Origin: Agrypnia vestita
Taxonomy: Eukaryota; Arthropoda; Insecta; Trichoptera; Phryganeidae
Direction: 5' to 3'
DNA: 64,000 nucleotides
Assembly (NCBI GenBank): GCA_016648135.1
Contig: JADDOH010010916.1
Location: 77,501-141,500, forward strand
The translations under genes were made by a program, and so were the position numbers. The notes beneath the pieces are model-generated. The model was not told where the DNA came from and made no database searches. It saw only the letters and a list, made by a program, of their open reading frames with translations. Below are positions 11,206 to 22,950 of this stretch, piece by piece. Position 1 is the stretch's first letter. Each line of letters opens with the position of its first letter.

Positions 11206-11789
11206 ATCGCCGTGAATAATCTGTATAACGTTAAAGACAAAATATTGATACAAATGTTTGACCATATTTTAAATGTATTTTTGATTTTATCATTTTCAAC
11301 ATCATTTTTTAATTATTTTTTAATATTCTTTGCACATACTATGTGATATGACCACGTGATAGCAAGACCAAAGGACTTCTGAATGACTCAAAACACTAAA
11401 ATTCTGCAAAGAAACGACCTAGATAAAGGCGATACTCAGAACCGAATAAAATACAGACTGATAACCAGAAGAGCCCACCCTAACAGCCTACACAGACAAG
11501 AGTTGGGATAGTACCAGGAAGAAGAACAAGAATATTGAATCCATCATTAAATACAAACATCTGGAGGGACGAAAAATATATTATTAAAAAATTTAATTAT
11601 TTTAAGATATTGATAGTGATACTGCCGAAATATTAGAGGAGTAGCAGTAGACTGAGAGAAAATGAAATAAGAAAAAAAGTCACGGACAGATACAGATTGA
11701 CAGACAACGAAATTAAATCTGAAATATCTGTAAACCAATAAAATATCTTGAAGCCGACAACGAGTTTTACTGGGATATGAATAAATAAT

Positions 11790-11945
11790 TAATTACTTTA
11801 TGAAAATAAATACAAAAGTTAACTAATTGTAAAAAAGGCCTGGTTAATTATTGAAACGTATAAGAACAAACGTCTGACTGTGTGAACGAGAGGCGGGAAT
11901 GAAAGAGAGAGAATGGTATATGGAACTTATTCCTATTACATTGTT
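11790..11945. repeat. Direct repeat Y, copy 1
   Basis: Blocks TGTGTGAACGAG, GGAATGAAAGAGAGAGAATGGTATA and ACTTATTCCTATTACATT recur in the same order at 13130-13345. A second shared block (GTAAACCAATaaAaTAT...ACAACGaGTTTTACTGG) precedes this copy at 11730-11780 but follows the other copy at 13375-13420, so the segments are permuted. Confidence 0.6.
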
Positions 11946-11959
11946 TGAGATTCATTACA

Positions 11960-13120
11960 CACTCTGATTTAATTTGGATGCGATTACAATATAAATGTTG
12001 TAAAAATATAAACACAATACAAAAATAATCGAGGTTACAAAGCTAAGCATGTATAAAAGGTTCTACGTCAAAAATAAACGACGTAGTCGAATGGTGTGAG
12101 CTACTTACCGCTGTTGAAGCTTCGTTCTTCTCTCTGGCTCCGCTTGTCGAATATTCGGTAAGATCTCCGATTTGTTGACTCGTTTTAGGGCTCATCAGCA
12201 ATCAATATAATAATAAAGACTCAACTTAAAACAATGTAAAACATAATAAAATAAGCGTACAACCTTCAGACAGTCTAGAATAAATAAAAACAGAAGTACA
12301 AACATTTACATATAAAAAATGAAAATTAAAAATCATATGAAATACTGTTTTTAACGATGCAAATCTACTAGTCTGTTAGAAAAATAATATTTTTTTTAAT
12401 AAGAAATAGTAAACACTTTTTTGCACCCACGCCACGTCTTGAATTATATGTATTTCTGTCGACAATTTACAACCCACACGATTACTGATCTGTTTAATAT
12501 TTTTTAGATACGTTTTTAGGGATTCATTTATAAAATAGGTAGGTACGTATTATTAGTTGATTATTCAAAAATGCTCTAATCAAATAATCTATTAATAAAA
12601 TATGTATGGTTTTTATAATGTTGATACGATTTAATAATAATGGATGTTTTTTTCTCTTATAACTCTTATTTCTCAATAACTATAAGCAAAATTGTTCGTA
12701 ATTTTTTTTAACGAGATATAAATATGTGAGTAGATAAGGGGATTTAAATGATTACTAGCAGTTAAGCAACGGCTATCGCTGATTTGTGCAAGCGTAAATA
12801 TAACCATGGGGGAATATCAGAGTATACTAGAATTAATGAATAAGTATTAAAACAATTAAATCCCACCTAAACCTATCTACTCTAATTTTAGTAATTTTAG
12901 TATAAACAAATATACGGGAGAAAAATAATTAATTAAATACTTTTATGATATTATTATAAAATTATTTTGTGAAAATGATTTAACAATAGAGTTTAACAAT
13001 ACAATGATTGTGGTGTATAGTGTTGTGAACATAGTAGTGTAGTGTTGGTCCTGACTCCTGACGAAGAGACGGGTACGTCTCGAAACCGGTATACCTTAAA
13101 TGTAGTAGTGGTTTTTACTA
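11960..13120. other. AT-rich sequence between two direct repeats
   Basis: No gene is recognised. A less AT-rich patch at 12050-12200 (ACGACGTAGTCGAATGG, CTCTGGCTCCGCTTGTCG) and the CTGACGAAGAGACGGGTACGTCTCGAAACCGG motif at 13055-13090 lie inside. The latter has relatives elsewhere in this arm. Confidence 0.4.
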
Positions 13121-13129
13121 AGTTAACTC

Positions 13130-13345
13130 TGTTACTTTTATGATAACAAATTAAAAATGAAACTATTTGTAAAACGGGTCTTGTTATTTTTTGTAACTAT
13201 CCGAATGAACGTTTGGCTGTGTGAATGAGACAGATTGGCGAGAATGAGAGAGAGAGCGAATGGTATAAAGCAAGAGGCGCCATTTTGGCCAGCTCTCTTC
13301 TAATAATGCAGCCACAGCGGCGTAAACTTATTCCTATTGCATTTT
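13130..13345. repeat. Direct repeat Y, copy 2
   Basis: Partner of 11790-11945. It carries an extra ~40-bp GC-richer segment (GCGCCATTTTGGCC) before the shared ACTTATTCCTATTGCATT block. Confidence 0.6.
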
Positions 13346-13430
13346 AACCGAACTATTTTCACCCGAAATAAATGTAAACCAATCAAGTATCTGGAAGCTG
13401 ACAACGGGTTTTACTGGATTTCCGAAACAC

Positions 13431-13465
13431 AACGTTCTCCTCCTGTCACAAAAAAGGAGAACGTT
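13431..13465. repeat. Short perfect hairpin present only in the left arm
   Basis: AACGTTCTCCT and AGGAGAACGTT form an 11-bp perfect stem around a 13-base loop. The right arm at the equivalent place (near 58730-58750) keeps only one half of the stem, so it was lost or gained after the arms separated. Confidence 0.8.
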
Positions 13466-13614
13466 ACATTTATGATATTCAATTTACAATTAATACTTTT
13501 TCTTATGGCGTATTACATTTTTCAACAAATTAGTCAATAAAAAAGTATAAAACAATGTATGCTTTTTTTAATTATATTAAAACAACGACATAATAAAATT
13601 TCTTTATTTGAAGG

Positions 13615-13800
13615 AAGTCAGATTAATACCTGCTTCATCTGTCGATGAGAGATTCTGTTACTCTTGAAACTTATGTAGTTAAATATAAAGATACTATTAA
13701 ACTCACGTAGAGGTAACGAGGTCAATGTTTTTTATCCAATTTAATGACCACAATTTATAATATCTATAGTGTTAACGACAAATCCATTAATAATAATAAA
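13615..13800 (+). repeat. Dispersed repeat family, copy B
   Basis: Shows the family block order: ATTAATACCTGCTTC, GATGAGAGATTCTG, ACTCTTGAAACTTATGTAG, TTTTTTATCCAATTTAATG. The right-arm counterpart is 58380-58565. Confidence 0.65.
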
Positions 13801-13879
13801 TTAAAATCAATAAATCTTTGTATGCTCTGATATTATAAAATAATGTCATTCGTATCGAAAAACTCTTTACATACCCAAA

Positions 13880-14625
13880 GTATATTAATCATCTTCTTCT
13901 TTTGTTATATCCTTGATCTGTGTTAACAGGTCAGTCCTGGTCTTGTAACGAGGACGTTCTCTCTCCATCTCTTTGGTGGTCTCCCTGGCGGTCGGCGCCT
14001 CTCTGGAATCCCGCACATCACGGCTCTGGAAGGTCTCGTCTACTCCATTCTCTCGACATGGTCCCTCCAGAAACGCCTTCTCTGCCTGCTCCATTTTATG
14101 ATGTCTTGTATGTCGCAGGTTCTGTGGATTGGGTACAAATTGGATTCTGGATTGGACTCTGTCTCTGAGGTTCTATGAGGAGGTGTTTAGTTCTCACCGT
14201 GTCCGCTCTTGCTTCGATACCGTATGGCATGATAGGTATTGTGCATCTTTTATATATTGTGACTTTGCTTTCCACTAGCATATGCTTATTAGCCCGTACA
14301 GTGTCTCTTAAGCATCCGGAGATAACCACTGCTTTGTTTGTCTGCTCTTTGACTTCGTTGTACAGATCGCTGTAGCTAGATATCTCAACCCCAAGGTACT
14401 TAAATTTCATAAACTGTTGTATGGGATTATTGTCTATGCTTTTTTTTTACATCTTCGAGGTTGTCTAGATATTGTAAGCTACTTTGTTTTCTCAACTGAA
14501 ATGATCATGTACTTCCTCATCTTCATTTTTTGCCAGTATAGTAGCAACGTCAGCGTAACACACTGCATTAATGTTACTAGACACAAAAATTTTAAATCTA
14601 TCAAGTGAAACGAGGACTAACCCGT
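13880..14625 (-). pseudogene. Non-LTR retrotransposon reverse transcriptase fragment with catalytic motif
   Basis: On the minus strand the frames run from the RT palm to the protein's C-terminus. At about 14500-14570 AVCYADVATILAENED corresponds to the YADD active-site motif, with one of the two Asp missing. Then come KFKYLGVEISS (14385-14410), EVKEQTNKAVVISGCLRDTV and CTIPIMPYGIEARADT, matching the FKYLGV.IS and LLYGIE.R motifs. In a shifted frame RWSRQRRRFWRDHVERM is followed by GRRPPGRPPKRWRE near 13950-14095. Stops and frame changes make it inactive. It is a ~740-bp internal-to-3' fragment of one element, and its right-arm twin is 57560-58295. Confidence 0.82.
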
Positions 14626-15639
14626 GATTATGTTCCTGCATATTTTGAGTGTTCCTCCTATTTTTCATAGAGTTGTAAACGTATTTTTTATGTGTGGGTT
14701 GGATTCTGTTTACAGAAATACGTTACCAATTATTGTAAAAAAGAGACGTTTGTCTCTTTTCCGGCTTGTTTTCTCTGATTCCGTATGCTGCATGTACCGC
14801 CAGAACTCAGATTTGTGGATGGAAACTTCCAGAACATTATTCTTAATCAACGCCCCGCACGGAGCGCGGATCAGGCCCTGTTTGTGGCCAGACATATTGG
14901 ATTAACTTTTCTCGCAAACTAAATCAGGATGTATTTCCGCCGCGGACTCCAGACAGACGTGGAGCAATAAGGAGTAAGGATGTTGGGGTATTTGACACCC
15001 GTCAAAAATTACAATCGCAACCCGCCGTACAATTTAATGAACATTTCGCTCTCGTTTAAGGGATTACACCACCCTGAGAGAGTCAATGGAGGTAGAAATT
15101 GCATGATTTTTAATGCGTGATTATTTATCTGTATTTTTATACGGAGGCACATATTAAACTATAAGTGTGAACGAAAGGAACAACCGAACAAATGCAGGTC
15201 TTTCAGGAATGCCAAACAAAATTTTGGAATTTCGTTTGTTTATGAAATATGTCTAATATTTTGCACCAGTAGTTTTTTTTTGTGCAAGAACGTTGAATCA
15301 AGTTGACTAATGTCGTTGTATCTTGCAAAATTTAAATAAAAATAATCTTATCATTTATTCTTTTTCAAAAAATTAAAAAAATAGTCGCATTTTATTTTAT
15401 TTTTTGATTCATCTAATTTTTCATTGCTAGATATGTATCTAAAGAACAACTCTGTATACTTAACTAGGTAATTTTTAATTTTTTTTTTTAAATATCTGTG
15501 TTATGTCTTTTCCGTAAAACTCCTCCATGACAGACATACAATATTCCCCAGTACCGGTTTCTTTCGAGACAGAAAGTAAGATGTACTTACTCAAAAATAT
15601 TTTTAGGTTTTCATGGCCGTTCAGAATTTTCTAGTTTGT
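14626..15639. other. Arm sequence without recognised gene
   Basis: A 61-codon frame on the minus strand (14710-14895, MSGHKQGLIRAPCG...) is open in both arms, with one residue different. I do not recognise it. A GC-richer patch follows at 14860-15110. The remainder is AT-rich and appears empty. Confidence 0.4.
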
Positions 15640-15735
15640 GTTTGCTGGGATATCCAACCGTGTTTCTAAGAACTTTCTGGCCGACGTTTCGGATCCATTT
15701 GCAAGGTCCACCATCAGGTCCATTTATATTAACGT
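15640..15735 (-). repeat. Dispersed motif, 'GATCCGAAACGTCGG' family
   Basis: The minus strand reads GACCTGATGGTGGACC...AATGGATCCGAAACGTCGGCCAGAAAGTTC. Related sentences with the same spacing occur at 21075-21190 and 27160-27245. Looser ones occur at 13055-13090 and 27925-27960 on the other strand. It belongs to an interspersed element I cannot name. Confidence 0.55.
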
Positions 15736-16700
15736 TGCGGTTATAATTCTGCTGTTGCCTCTTATTTAACTACTTTTTCCTTATTTTTGTTCAGTTTGAC
15801 ATAATAAAATGAATGGGGTTTGATTCTCATTTTTTCAAACTTAAATTTTATTTGATAATAATTAAAACAATGAATAATTAAATACAAATATGTATTTAAA
15901 TTTCAATGTACTTAGTATCCTCCTAAAGGAGAGACCTTTTGTTTTGAAACATGTTGAGTGTTTATAAATAATGTAGTGGTTTAAACAAATTTAATTGTTT
16001 TAATTATAATCGTATAAAATGTTACCACAAAGTAATTTTGCGTATATTGAAGAAGTTATTTTTTAGTATTTTTTTTATTACGATTTATATATTTTATTAA
16101 TCATTTTCATTTTTAAATATCCAGTTTTTAACGATTTATTGATGATCCTGATAAATTATGAAACTATTCTAGTATAAAATCAAAGTACAATGAAAAATTT
16201 ATAATACATAGAGGAATAGCAGTACAAAAAATCATAAAATAAATTTAATGTGTGCGTTAAAAATTTTTAATTTTTCAGAAGCATCAATTTTTTATATTTT
16301 TTATTTTTTATTTTTTTTCAAAAAATCCTTGTTTACAAATAAAGGTACTTAATACTAATTTAACAATAAAAATATAAGATAAATTACACTTTTTTTGTTG
16401 TTAAATTTGTGGATTATGCCACTCTACTAGGCTACGCCTGTCCCAGAGTGGCGTTATAGAACACTATAATATTTTTTTGAATTCGTCAGTAATATTTATT
16501 TTCATAAGGTAGTTATTATGTATCTACAAAGTATCAAGTGCAATGTTAGTGATAAGTTGAGTGAGTCATAAGTCCAAGTGTAAATGTGTGTAAAATAATT
16601 GTTTAATGTAAAAAGGGTTAAAGTTTTGTTTAAGATTACTTTTTATTTTCCTTAATTAATTAATTAATTTATATAGGTATAAATTTTTATTTATAGACAT
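15736..16700. other. Very AT-rich arm sequence with a short hairpin
   Basis: The segment is nearly featureless. A GC-richer hairpin (GCCACTCT / AGAGTGGC, 16418-16452) stands out from the surrounding A/T and is retained in the right arm (55605-55645). Around 16040 is the place where the right arm carries a 208-bp LINE insertion. Confidence 0.45.
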
Positions 16701-16702
16701 TA

Positions 16703-16990
16703 TTATGCAATAACAGTAAGTAAATTTTCAGTTGCTGTTCCACCTTTGGAGGTAATCCAGTTGTTTGCTAAAGCTTTTATTTTATTAATTGAGTATATTC
16801 TAATTTTCGGGAAGTCTGTTTTAAATATGTTAAATATTTTAGGCCGTATGTATGAGTAATTTTTCTGTCCATATATTGTCTTAGTTTTTGGTATTTCGTC
16901 AAGATTTCGCAATGCTTGTCTAGTATTATGTGTCTAGTATTATCACATAAATTTCGAGGCCAATGAAGTGTAACAAGTAAAAGTCCTACG
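16703..16990 (-). pseudogene. Relic C-terminus of a CR1/Jockey-like reverse transcriptase
   Basis: The minus-strand frame at 16703-16912 contains YGQKNYSYIRPKIFNIF followed by INKIKALANNWI before a stop. This matches the YG..S..Y.GPKI(W/Y)N.LP...K....FK..LK.WL tail seen at the end of many invertebrate non-LTR RT proteins. The preceding NTRH/Q motif appears in a second frame, so at least one frameshift is present. The right-arm copy (55100-55340, plus) has further changes, including a stop after SY. It is a dead fragment. Confidence 0.65.
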
Positions 16991-17141
16991 CGCAAACAAT
17001 AATGCTTAAATTGATATAATCAAGATACACTATAGATGTTCCATAGAGACAAAGTTAAATGTTTATAAGGGAAAGTAGGTATGATAGTCTTTTTGGATAT
17101 TTATAGGGCTCACAACCTATATGACGTTCACAATTCCACCC

Positions 17142-17204
17142 ATGATAAGACTACCACATCTATCAAATTTTGTTTGATAGATGTGTCATGGGTAGTCTTA
17201 TCAT
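17142..17204. repeat. Hairpin with arm-specific length change
   Basis: TGATAAGACTACC...ATCTATCAAA is followed by its reverse complement, giving a stem of about 25 bp. The right-arm version (54834-54904) has 10 additional bases (GTAGTCTTAT) on one side of the stem, making a longer repeat of the GTAGTCTTATCATGG unit. It lies in an AT-rich repeat that also has relatives at 23808-23990 and 29340-29540 (shared words GAGACAAAGTTA, GGGAAAGTAGGTA, ATCTATAATATAC). Confidence 0.75.
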
Positions 17205-17942
17205 ATTAAGAAGTTGTTTATAAGTTTAACTTGCACAATTTGTTTCGTATAAGAGTTGTATTTTCAAAAGTCGAAAGATTTGTCATTTCCGTTACAATAC
17301 AGATGTCACTATTAATAATGAGATATCTATATTTTTTATAAAAGTTTTTAAAGTAATATCTTATATGTGTGTATATGAGATTCTTATTAATTTTTATTTA
17401 TATATAAGATAATCTTTGGATTAATCCAGTATTGTGTTTTTGAAAATTTTGAGCATACTCAAAATATTCATATTTTATATAGTTAAGACATATTCTTAAA
17501 CATGTTATCTTTCTGTATGTCAAATATAAATAAGTGTATTTGTATGTCCAAAAAAACATTTCCTCGTCTACCGGTTCTGCTCTGATTACAGGAAGTTACG
17601 GTAGCGAGTACGACTATTCGAAAAGATGAAAAAGGAAGCATATATTTTACAAACATAAGTGCAGGTATCATACAATGACTTAATTACTACGTAGGATATC
17701 ACCGCATATCGTGTATCATTAAAACAGGTAGACGCCCAGCCCCTCCCAAATGGCAGTGGCGGCCTAGCGAGGGGGAGAAAAAATTATGGCGAGGTATAAA
17801 AATAAATAATGTAAAATTAAAAAATATTATTGCTTTAAGTAAGTACAATACTAAAGAATCAGACTGTTATAAAAGTTCAATAATCTCAGAAAACAATACT
17901 CGGAAAAAAACACCTAATTTTTACTGGTCCTCTCAACCACAT

Positions 17943-18250
17943 AGATTAGGAGCCGGCGGCCGCTGGACTTAAGTTAAAGTATCAAAGCTGAAATATATTC
18001 TGTAGATGTATACTATAATTGGTAAGAATGTTTGTATATAATGATATTTGAGTTTGGGGGATTTCGGCGGATAACAGGAAATACATTTTACATGCTCATT
18101 GTTTTAACCCTATATTACCTGTATTCCCTTAATTCCCCGAACTCAAATGTTATAATATCCAAACATTTTTACCAGCTATAGTGTTCATCTACAGAGAATA
18201 ATTCAGGTTTGATACTATAACCTTAGTTGTGCGTTCGCTGGCTCTCAATC
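17943..18250. repeat. 308-bp foldback element (MITE-like)
   Basis: The two halves are imperfect inverted repeats of about 150 bp. AGATTAGGAGCC...AGTATCAAAGCTGAA...CTGTAGATGTATACTATAAT...TTTGAGTTTGGGG on the left is matched by the reverse complement of CCCCGAACTCAAA...ATAGTGTTCATCTACAGAG...TTTGATACT...GGCTCTCAATCT. It has no coding capacity. The copy in the right arm is 53766-54074. I found no clear target duplication. This is a non-autonomous foldback transposon, family unassigned. Confidence 0.8.
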
Positions 18251-19937
18251 TAATAGTTTTAAACGACAATTCCATTTTTTTGCTTTCCATGTTTTGCATG
18301 CTTTGCATGTCATCCAGTGTATAAGTAATGTTAAAGAATTTCTCATTAATCAACATTAAAACAGCATTACACCTTTTGCAATAGGATAAGAATATTCTAT
18401 AATTTTATATAATAGAAACCATACGAATTTCATAATGATCCGTTCAGGTTTTATAGAAATGTCAAAATTATTCTAGTATATGGGAGAAGGTTTTCGGGTA
18501 TTCTAATTTTTTGTAGACGTTTAGCAAATGTTGTAGATAATTGTAGATTTTTGTAGACCGTTTAAGATGCTTCCATAATGTTGTTCCAAGTGAAATTTAA
18601 TTTACCAGGGTTCACACACTGCGTTAATGCTTTTATCACGTTACAATATATTCCGATAAAATTGGCTGTTCTCGAAATGTTCCTTTTATAGACACCAGTA
18701 ATAGGCATGATAACAGTAGGTATTAACGAATTAAATAATATGTGATTTTAGAGAAGAAAATATCTTGAAAGGATACTTAAACATGTTCCAGTTTTAATAT
18801 ACACATTGACATCAATAAGCTTTTCAATAATATATAATTATAAAATTATGCAATCGGCCATTTTAACAGAAACACCGATCAGAGCGAATGACGTTACGTC
18901 CATATAACCATTACCGTGTTTCATTAACTGTTGTCATACACACAATGCAATGTTCACATAGGCTTGACGTCACGTATACGCCATTGTCGCCATTACACCT
19001 GCGGGCGTTTTCGCGTAAAATTAAAAATATATGGATGAAAATGCAATTATTTGCGTAAAAACTTAGTTTATTACTTAAATAATATTATTTTCGGTAATAG
19101 TAGATGTATACATATATTATGGAAGATTATTTCACAATTTGTAATCATGCCTTTTGTCCGAAAAAGATTCAATTTATAAAAAATATTGATGGTTTAGTTT
19201 TCAAACCACACGCCGTCACTGTATTCCATACAGCCTGAACATGCGACGGACGCAGAAGTAAAACATTCCCGTACTAATTCTCGGTTTACCCCAGCCAATC
19301 CGAAATGCCCGTAATGAGCGGTGTTGGGCGTTACTGCCTTCTGTATCGCCACCGTATATATTTTCAAACAAAATTAGCTTAGCAGGGCAACAAATTGTTA
19401 ATTCCACGTGTACATACTTGATATATTTTCATGCACGGTAACACAAATACGTCCGTGTAAATTCGGCGGATAGATTAAATGAAAAATTATAATATAATGT
19501 ACATGATTTTTTAAACCACGCTTATTTTTAAGTGTACTAAAAAGAAAAAAAAACGAGCGAGCCTTACAGTAATCGCATATGATGTGTAATATTTAACATC
19601 TCACAATTATAAATATCAATAGAGCAACAACAGAAATTAACATCAAAATTTAAAAAATCTAATACCTACCTATATATTTATTAATTAGTAAATACAAGTA
19701 AAAAGATAATGTATGTGCATTTAATTATTATTGAATATTTCCGCACTAGGTAGGTACCGTATATATCTACAACAGGCATTTTGTTTAGAAATGTGTTTGG
19801 TCAATTATAGGTTTTTATTTATTTTCATAGATGGCGGTAGTGTGTCACCATATATATTGTATGAAAACTTTGAATAAATATTTAAAAATAATCATATAAA
19901 TTAAATTAAGAATTTGAATCATTAAGGGTAGTTATTA
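18251..19937. other. Arm sequence without recognised gene
   Basis: Includes a CRE-like TGACGTCA near 18965 in a slightly GC-richer patch (18870-19020). A 63-codon minus-strand frame (19216-19407) is identical in both arms but not recognised. GTAGGTACC-type words near 19745-19760 are typical of lepidopteran intergenic DNA. Confidence 0.4.
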
Positions 19938-20280
19938 TTAACATTTATGAAAAAATGTATTTATTGGATAGTTTCGAAGATATAAGCCAAAATATATCAA
20001 TGTTATAACATCCACACACTTGACACTAGCCACGTAACATATATACAAAATCAGAAGGGCTGGCTGTTGGAAGTGTGCGTCTTCGCTGTGATGGCACTTG
20101 CTGGACATTGATTCGTTTATAAACGATGATTTTTCTCCATCGTGTGAGCTCTGCACGCGCACATTGACCAAATAAAGTTGCGCGCGCTTCCCCGGTGTCT
20201 TATTTCCTGTTACGAATTTCCGTCATTTTTCACAAAATCACTGCCACAGATTGCAGGTAAGCGGGAGGAAAGATGTTACA
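19938..20280 (+). other. GC-richer, possibly regulatory or LTR-like patch
   Basis: Against the AT-rich background, 20060-20270 contains CGTCTTCGCTGTGATGG, GCACGCGCACATTG, an AATAAAG followed by GCGCGCGCTTCCCC, and CTGCCACAGATTGCAGGTAAGC with a good splice-donor look. This layout resembles promoter/leader DNA or an old LTR R-U5 segment. I could not find matching termini or a downstream gene. Preserved in the right arm (51740-52085). Confidence 0.3.
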
Positions 20281-21074
20281 CATCAAAAATAGATTATATA
20301 TTTAAAATAAATGAACAATTAAAAAAGCACTTAAATAAAATAAGTTTGTGTTTAAACAATGATTAGTATAAAAATGTAAACAGTTATAATTAACAAAAGT
20401 AATATTTATAAGGAATAGTATAGTAATACTAATATATTATATAATAATTTTTTATCAAAGGGAATATTATGTCTGTCTGCGAAGCTAGATTATCCATCCG
20501 AATAAAATGAACTATTCCATTTTTTATGATCACTCCAGACATTAATCATGCCCATGAAATTATATAGAATTTGAAATCCCTTTATACAATCGGAGAACGG
20601 AAACGAACTGCCCACCAACATGGACCCCTAGTAAACGATCGGCAAATAGAGATTGCTTTATGGACCTTCACAAAGCTGTACCAATTTAATTGGCTTCCCT
20701 GACCAGCAGCGGTAAAAATCAAACAATGAAAGCCCAATTTTTTGGTTCGGCTGAAGCCAGCCCGCGGTTGATGTATTTGTTCGTCTATTTTTTGATGGAA
20801 TTAGAGATTAGGTAGTCCTATTGGAACGAACAGATTACTAGGGATTTCGCAACTCTGCTAATTAAATTGAAGTCTTAAAATTCAATCTTCATGAGGTACA
20901 AATAATTGTTTTGAACTATTTTAATGTTTATTTTATTTATTAAGAAATCTTAAAATTTTAATATAAGATCATTACAATATAAGGACATAGTGTACATTTC
21001 TTAAACCAATTAGAAAGATTCACTAAATTTGTGCTTAAGGCGTAGTAAATTGAATCTTATGTGTGGTTTTCTGT
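20281..21074. other. AT-rich arm sequence
   Basis: I see no gene. A moderately complex stretch at 20580-20860 (GGCTTCCCTGACCAGCAGCGG, CCAGCCCGCGGTTGATG) may be a worn repeat. Confidence 0.35.
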
Positions 21075-21190
21075 AATATATATCTGACCTCTCTGTTCGA
21101 CGTTTCAGATCCCATTTCAGGGACCATTATCAAATCTGATGAGTATATGTTAGAGTTAAGGTTAAGTATTGGCTTGCAATACCGCACCAA
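21075..21190 (-). repeat. Dispersed 'GATCYGAAACGTCG' motif plus GGTATTGCAAGCCAATAC box
   Basis: Minus strand: ATGGTCCCTGAAATGGGATCTGAAACGTCGAACAGAGAGGTC, preceded by GGTATTGCAAGCCAATACTT. The same second box occurs at 23157-23181, and a related arrangement occurs at 27160-27245. A 74-codon frame here (21035-21259) is probably incidental. Confidence 0.55.
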
Positions 21191-22470
21191 AATCAAGGTG
21201 TTAACCATCTGTTTACGAACATAAAAGAGAAAACTCGGCCATCCAGAAAAAATCGGCATTGGCTGAGCACTTCAAAACTTCTTGTTAATACTTTCACCTA
21301 TAAGATAGGAGCATCTTTGGCTCTCGAAACTAGTCCTGTATAAATTAAACTCAAAAGTGGTCTTACACAAGTATTTTTTTTATCTATAAATTAATATATG
21401 ATATTATATTAACATTATTTTAGAAAGAATACAGTTCCTTATCTGTATTCTTTCAAATATTTGAACGGAATATGCTAGAGACATCTGTGGTCCTTACCAT
21501 GAAATAGTTTACATAGATTTCTCAGCTGGTAATGATTAATGATGCCTCTAATTTTTTTTGAAAGTTGAATATTAAGCAATATTGCTTTTAAGATAGGTAT
21601 AAACGTATGATATCTTTCCGAATCATTTGACGTATACACTAGAATACGCCTGAAAATTATTATTTTCAATTTTAAATTATTTTATAGATAAGTTTACATT
21701 TATAACAATATTTATTATAATTCCCTGCTTATTAAATTGTGGAAGCGTGTTCCTTATCTCAGATGAATTGTTTGGAAGTTCCAAAGTAATTGACAACAAT
21801 GAAGGGAAAATCCGATCACACGGCTCGCTTCAGTTCTGTTACAGCATAAGTTGTACAAGAGGCGCTGGATGCTGCTCGTTGTGTAATATTAATTAAATTA
21901 CTGCTTGTTATTTATTTTCCCCTTAAGCACATTAATTTACAACAAAGTTACTTAACTGAAGATCAATGTTTGTTCAAGTCACGAACTTAATCCGGGTTAC
22001 GATAATTTTGCCCCTTAAGTTATGTAATGTTGTGACTAACTAATGTTAATTTATTAAATCAATAATTGGACCGGCTTCATCGCAAATGACATTAACATTG
22101 GATGAAAGTACACGTCGCCATCTAGCGTCGGCACGACTCAACTACCGCTATGACGCGCGAAGACGGCAGCGAGCTTCTCCAGAAATATTTGTTTATTTTA
22201 CTGCTGCATACTTTAATTGTGCTACTTAATTCTGTTTTCAAAATTAAGATGATTAATAGGCAATAACTTTTCTGAATTTTCTAATCATGTTTTGGAAACG
22301 AACATTTTTTTAATATTAATAAGGTTTTGCAAATGTTCAAACAAATAACATGGTATAACAGTTGGATTTATAATAAATTTAAGAAATTAGTTAAAGTGTT
22401 CGTAACAAATTAAATACTATCAATGACCAGGTTCATTTTGCTAATAATTACTTATTAAACTTGTTTTCAC
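21191..22470. other. Arm sequence without recognised gene
   Basis: No gene is recognised. A perfect inverted pair, AGAATACAGTTCCTTATCTGTATTCT, gives a small hairpin near 21427-21452. GC-richer words (CGTCGCCATCTAGCGTCGGCACG) occur near 22110-22170. Confidence 0.4.
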
Positions 22471-22473
22471 AAC

Positions 22474-22760
22474 TTGTTTTCAAAGAAAAGCACCACAATA
22501 TTTGATCGACCTCTGTATCCCAGAGAATATCACTGGAAGACGGCTCACACTGCGGTCAGCTATATTGGAGGCACTCTGCAGGCTGGTAGTACCAAGGAGA
22601 CCTGGAGCCACCGAGTTTGCGGAACGTGCTTTCAGCACTGCGGGCCCAGCTATGTTGAATCAGCTGCCTCCGTGTTGCGATCTATGTAGAACCAGGAACT
22701 CTTCAAGAAGAGCCTAAAAACTTATTTTTTCGGTATGTCGCACTCGTAAAGCGCTCTTGA
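22474..22760 (+). pseudogene. C-terminal tail of a non-LTR reverse transcriptase
   Basis: The frame from 22502 reads LTLRSAILEALCRL, then ATEFAERAFSTAGPAMLNQLPP. This matches the widespread invertebrate RT tail R...FG.RAFS.AGP..WN.LP. After a frame change near 22688, QELFKKSLKTYFFG leads to a stop, which is the expected F+..LKT.LF end. A second open frame (22474-22689) overlaps but is a shadow. Only the last ~85 codons survive. The right-arm copy is 49290-49576 and is identical at protein level in this frame. Confidence 0.8.
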
Positions 22761-22950
22761 AGCGTCTCTTACGCAAAAACGGCACTAAAAAACGGCAATA
22801 TATAAATTGACATAAACATATACATAAACATTACATCTTCATTATTTTTTTTAAATATAGAGGCGAACACTTATCAATATTCATACTATTTTCAAATTAA
22901 GCTAAACGCTTGTGCAATTAAAATAGGACTTACTTGCTGGACTTGGAATG

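Noticed and set aside
19216..19407. 63-codon frame identical in both arms, tempting as a conserved gene
   Set aside because: Identity is explained by recent duplication; surrounding noncoding DNA is equally conserved.
20060..20280. Solo LTR ending near 20275
   Set aside because: AATAAA and GC-rich leader look suggestive, but no TG...CA ends with matching target duplication could be found.
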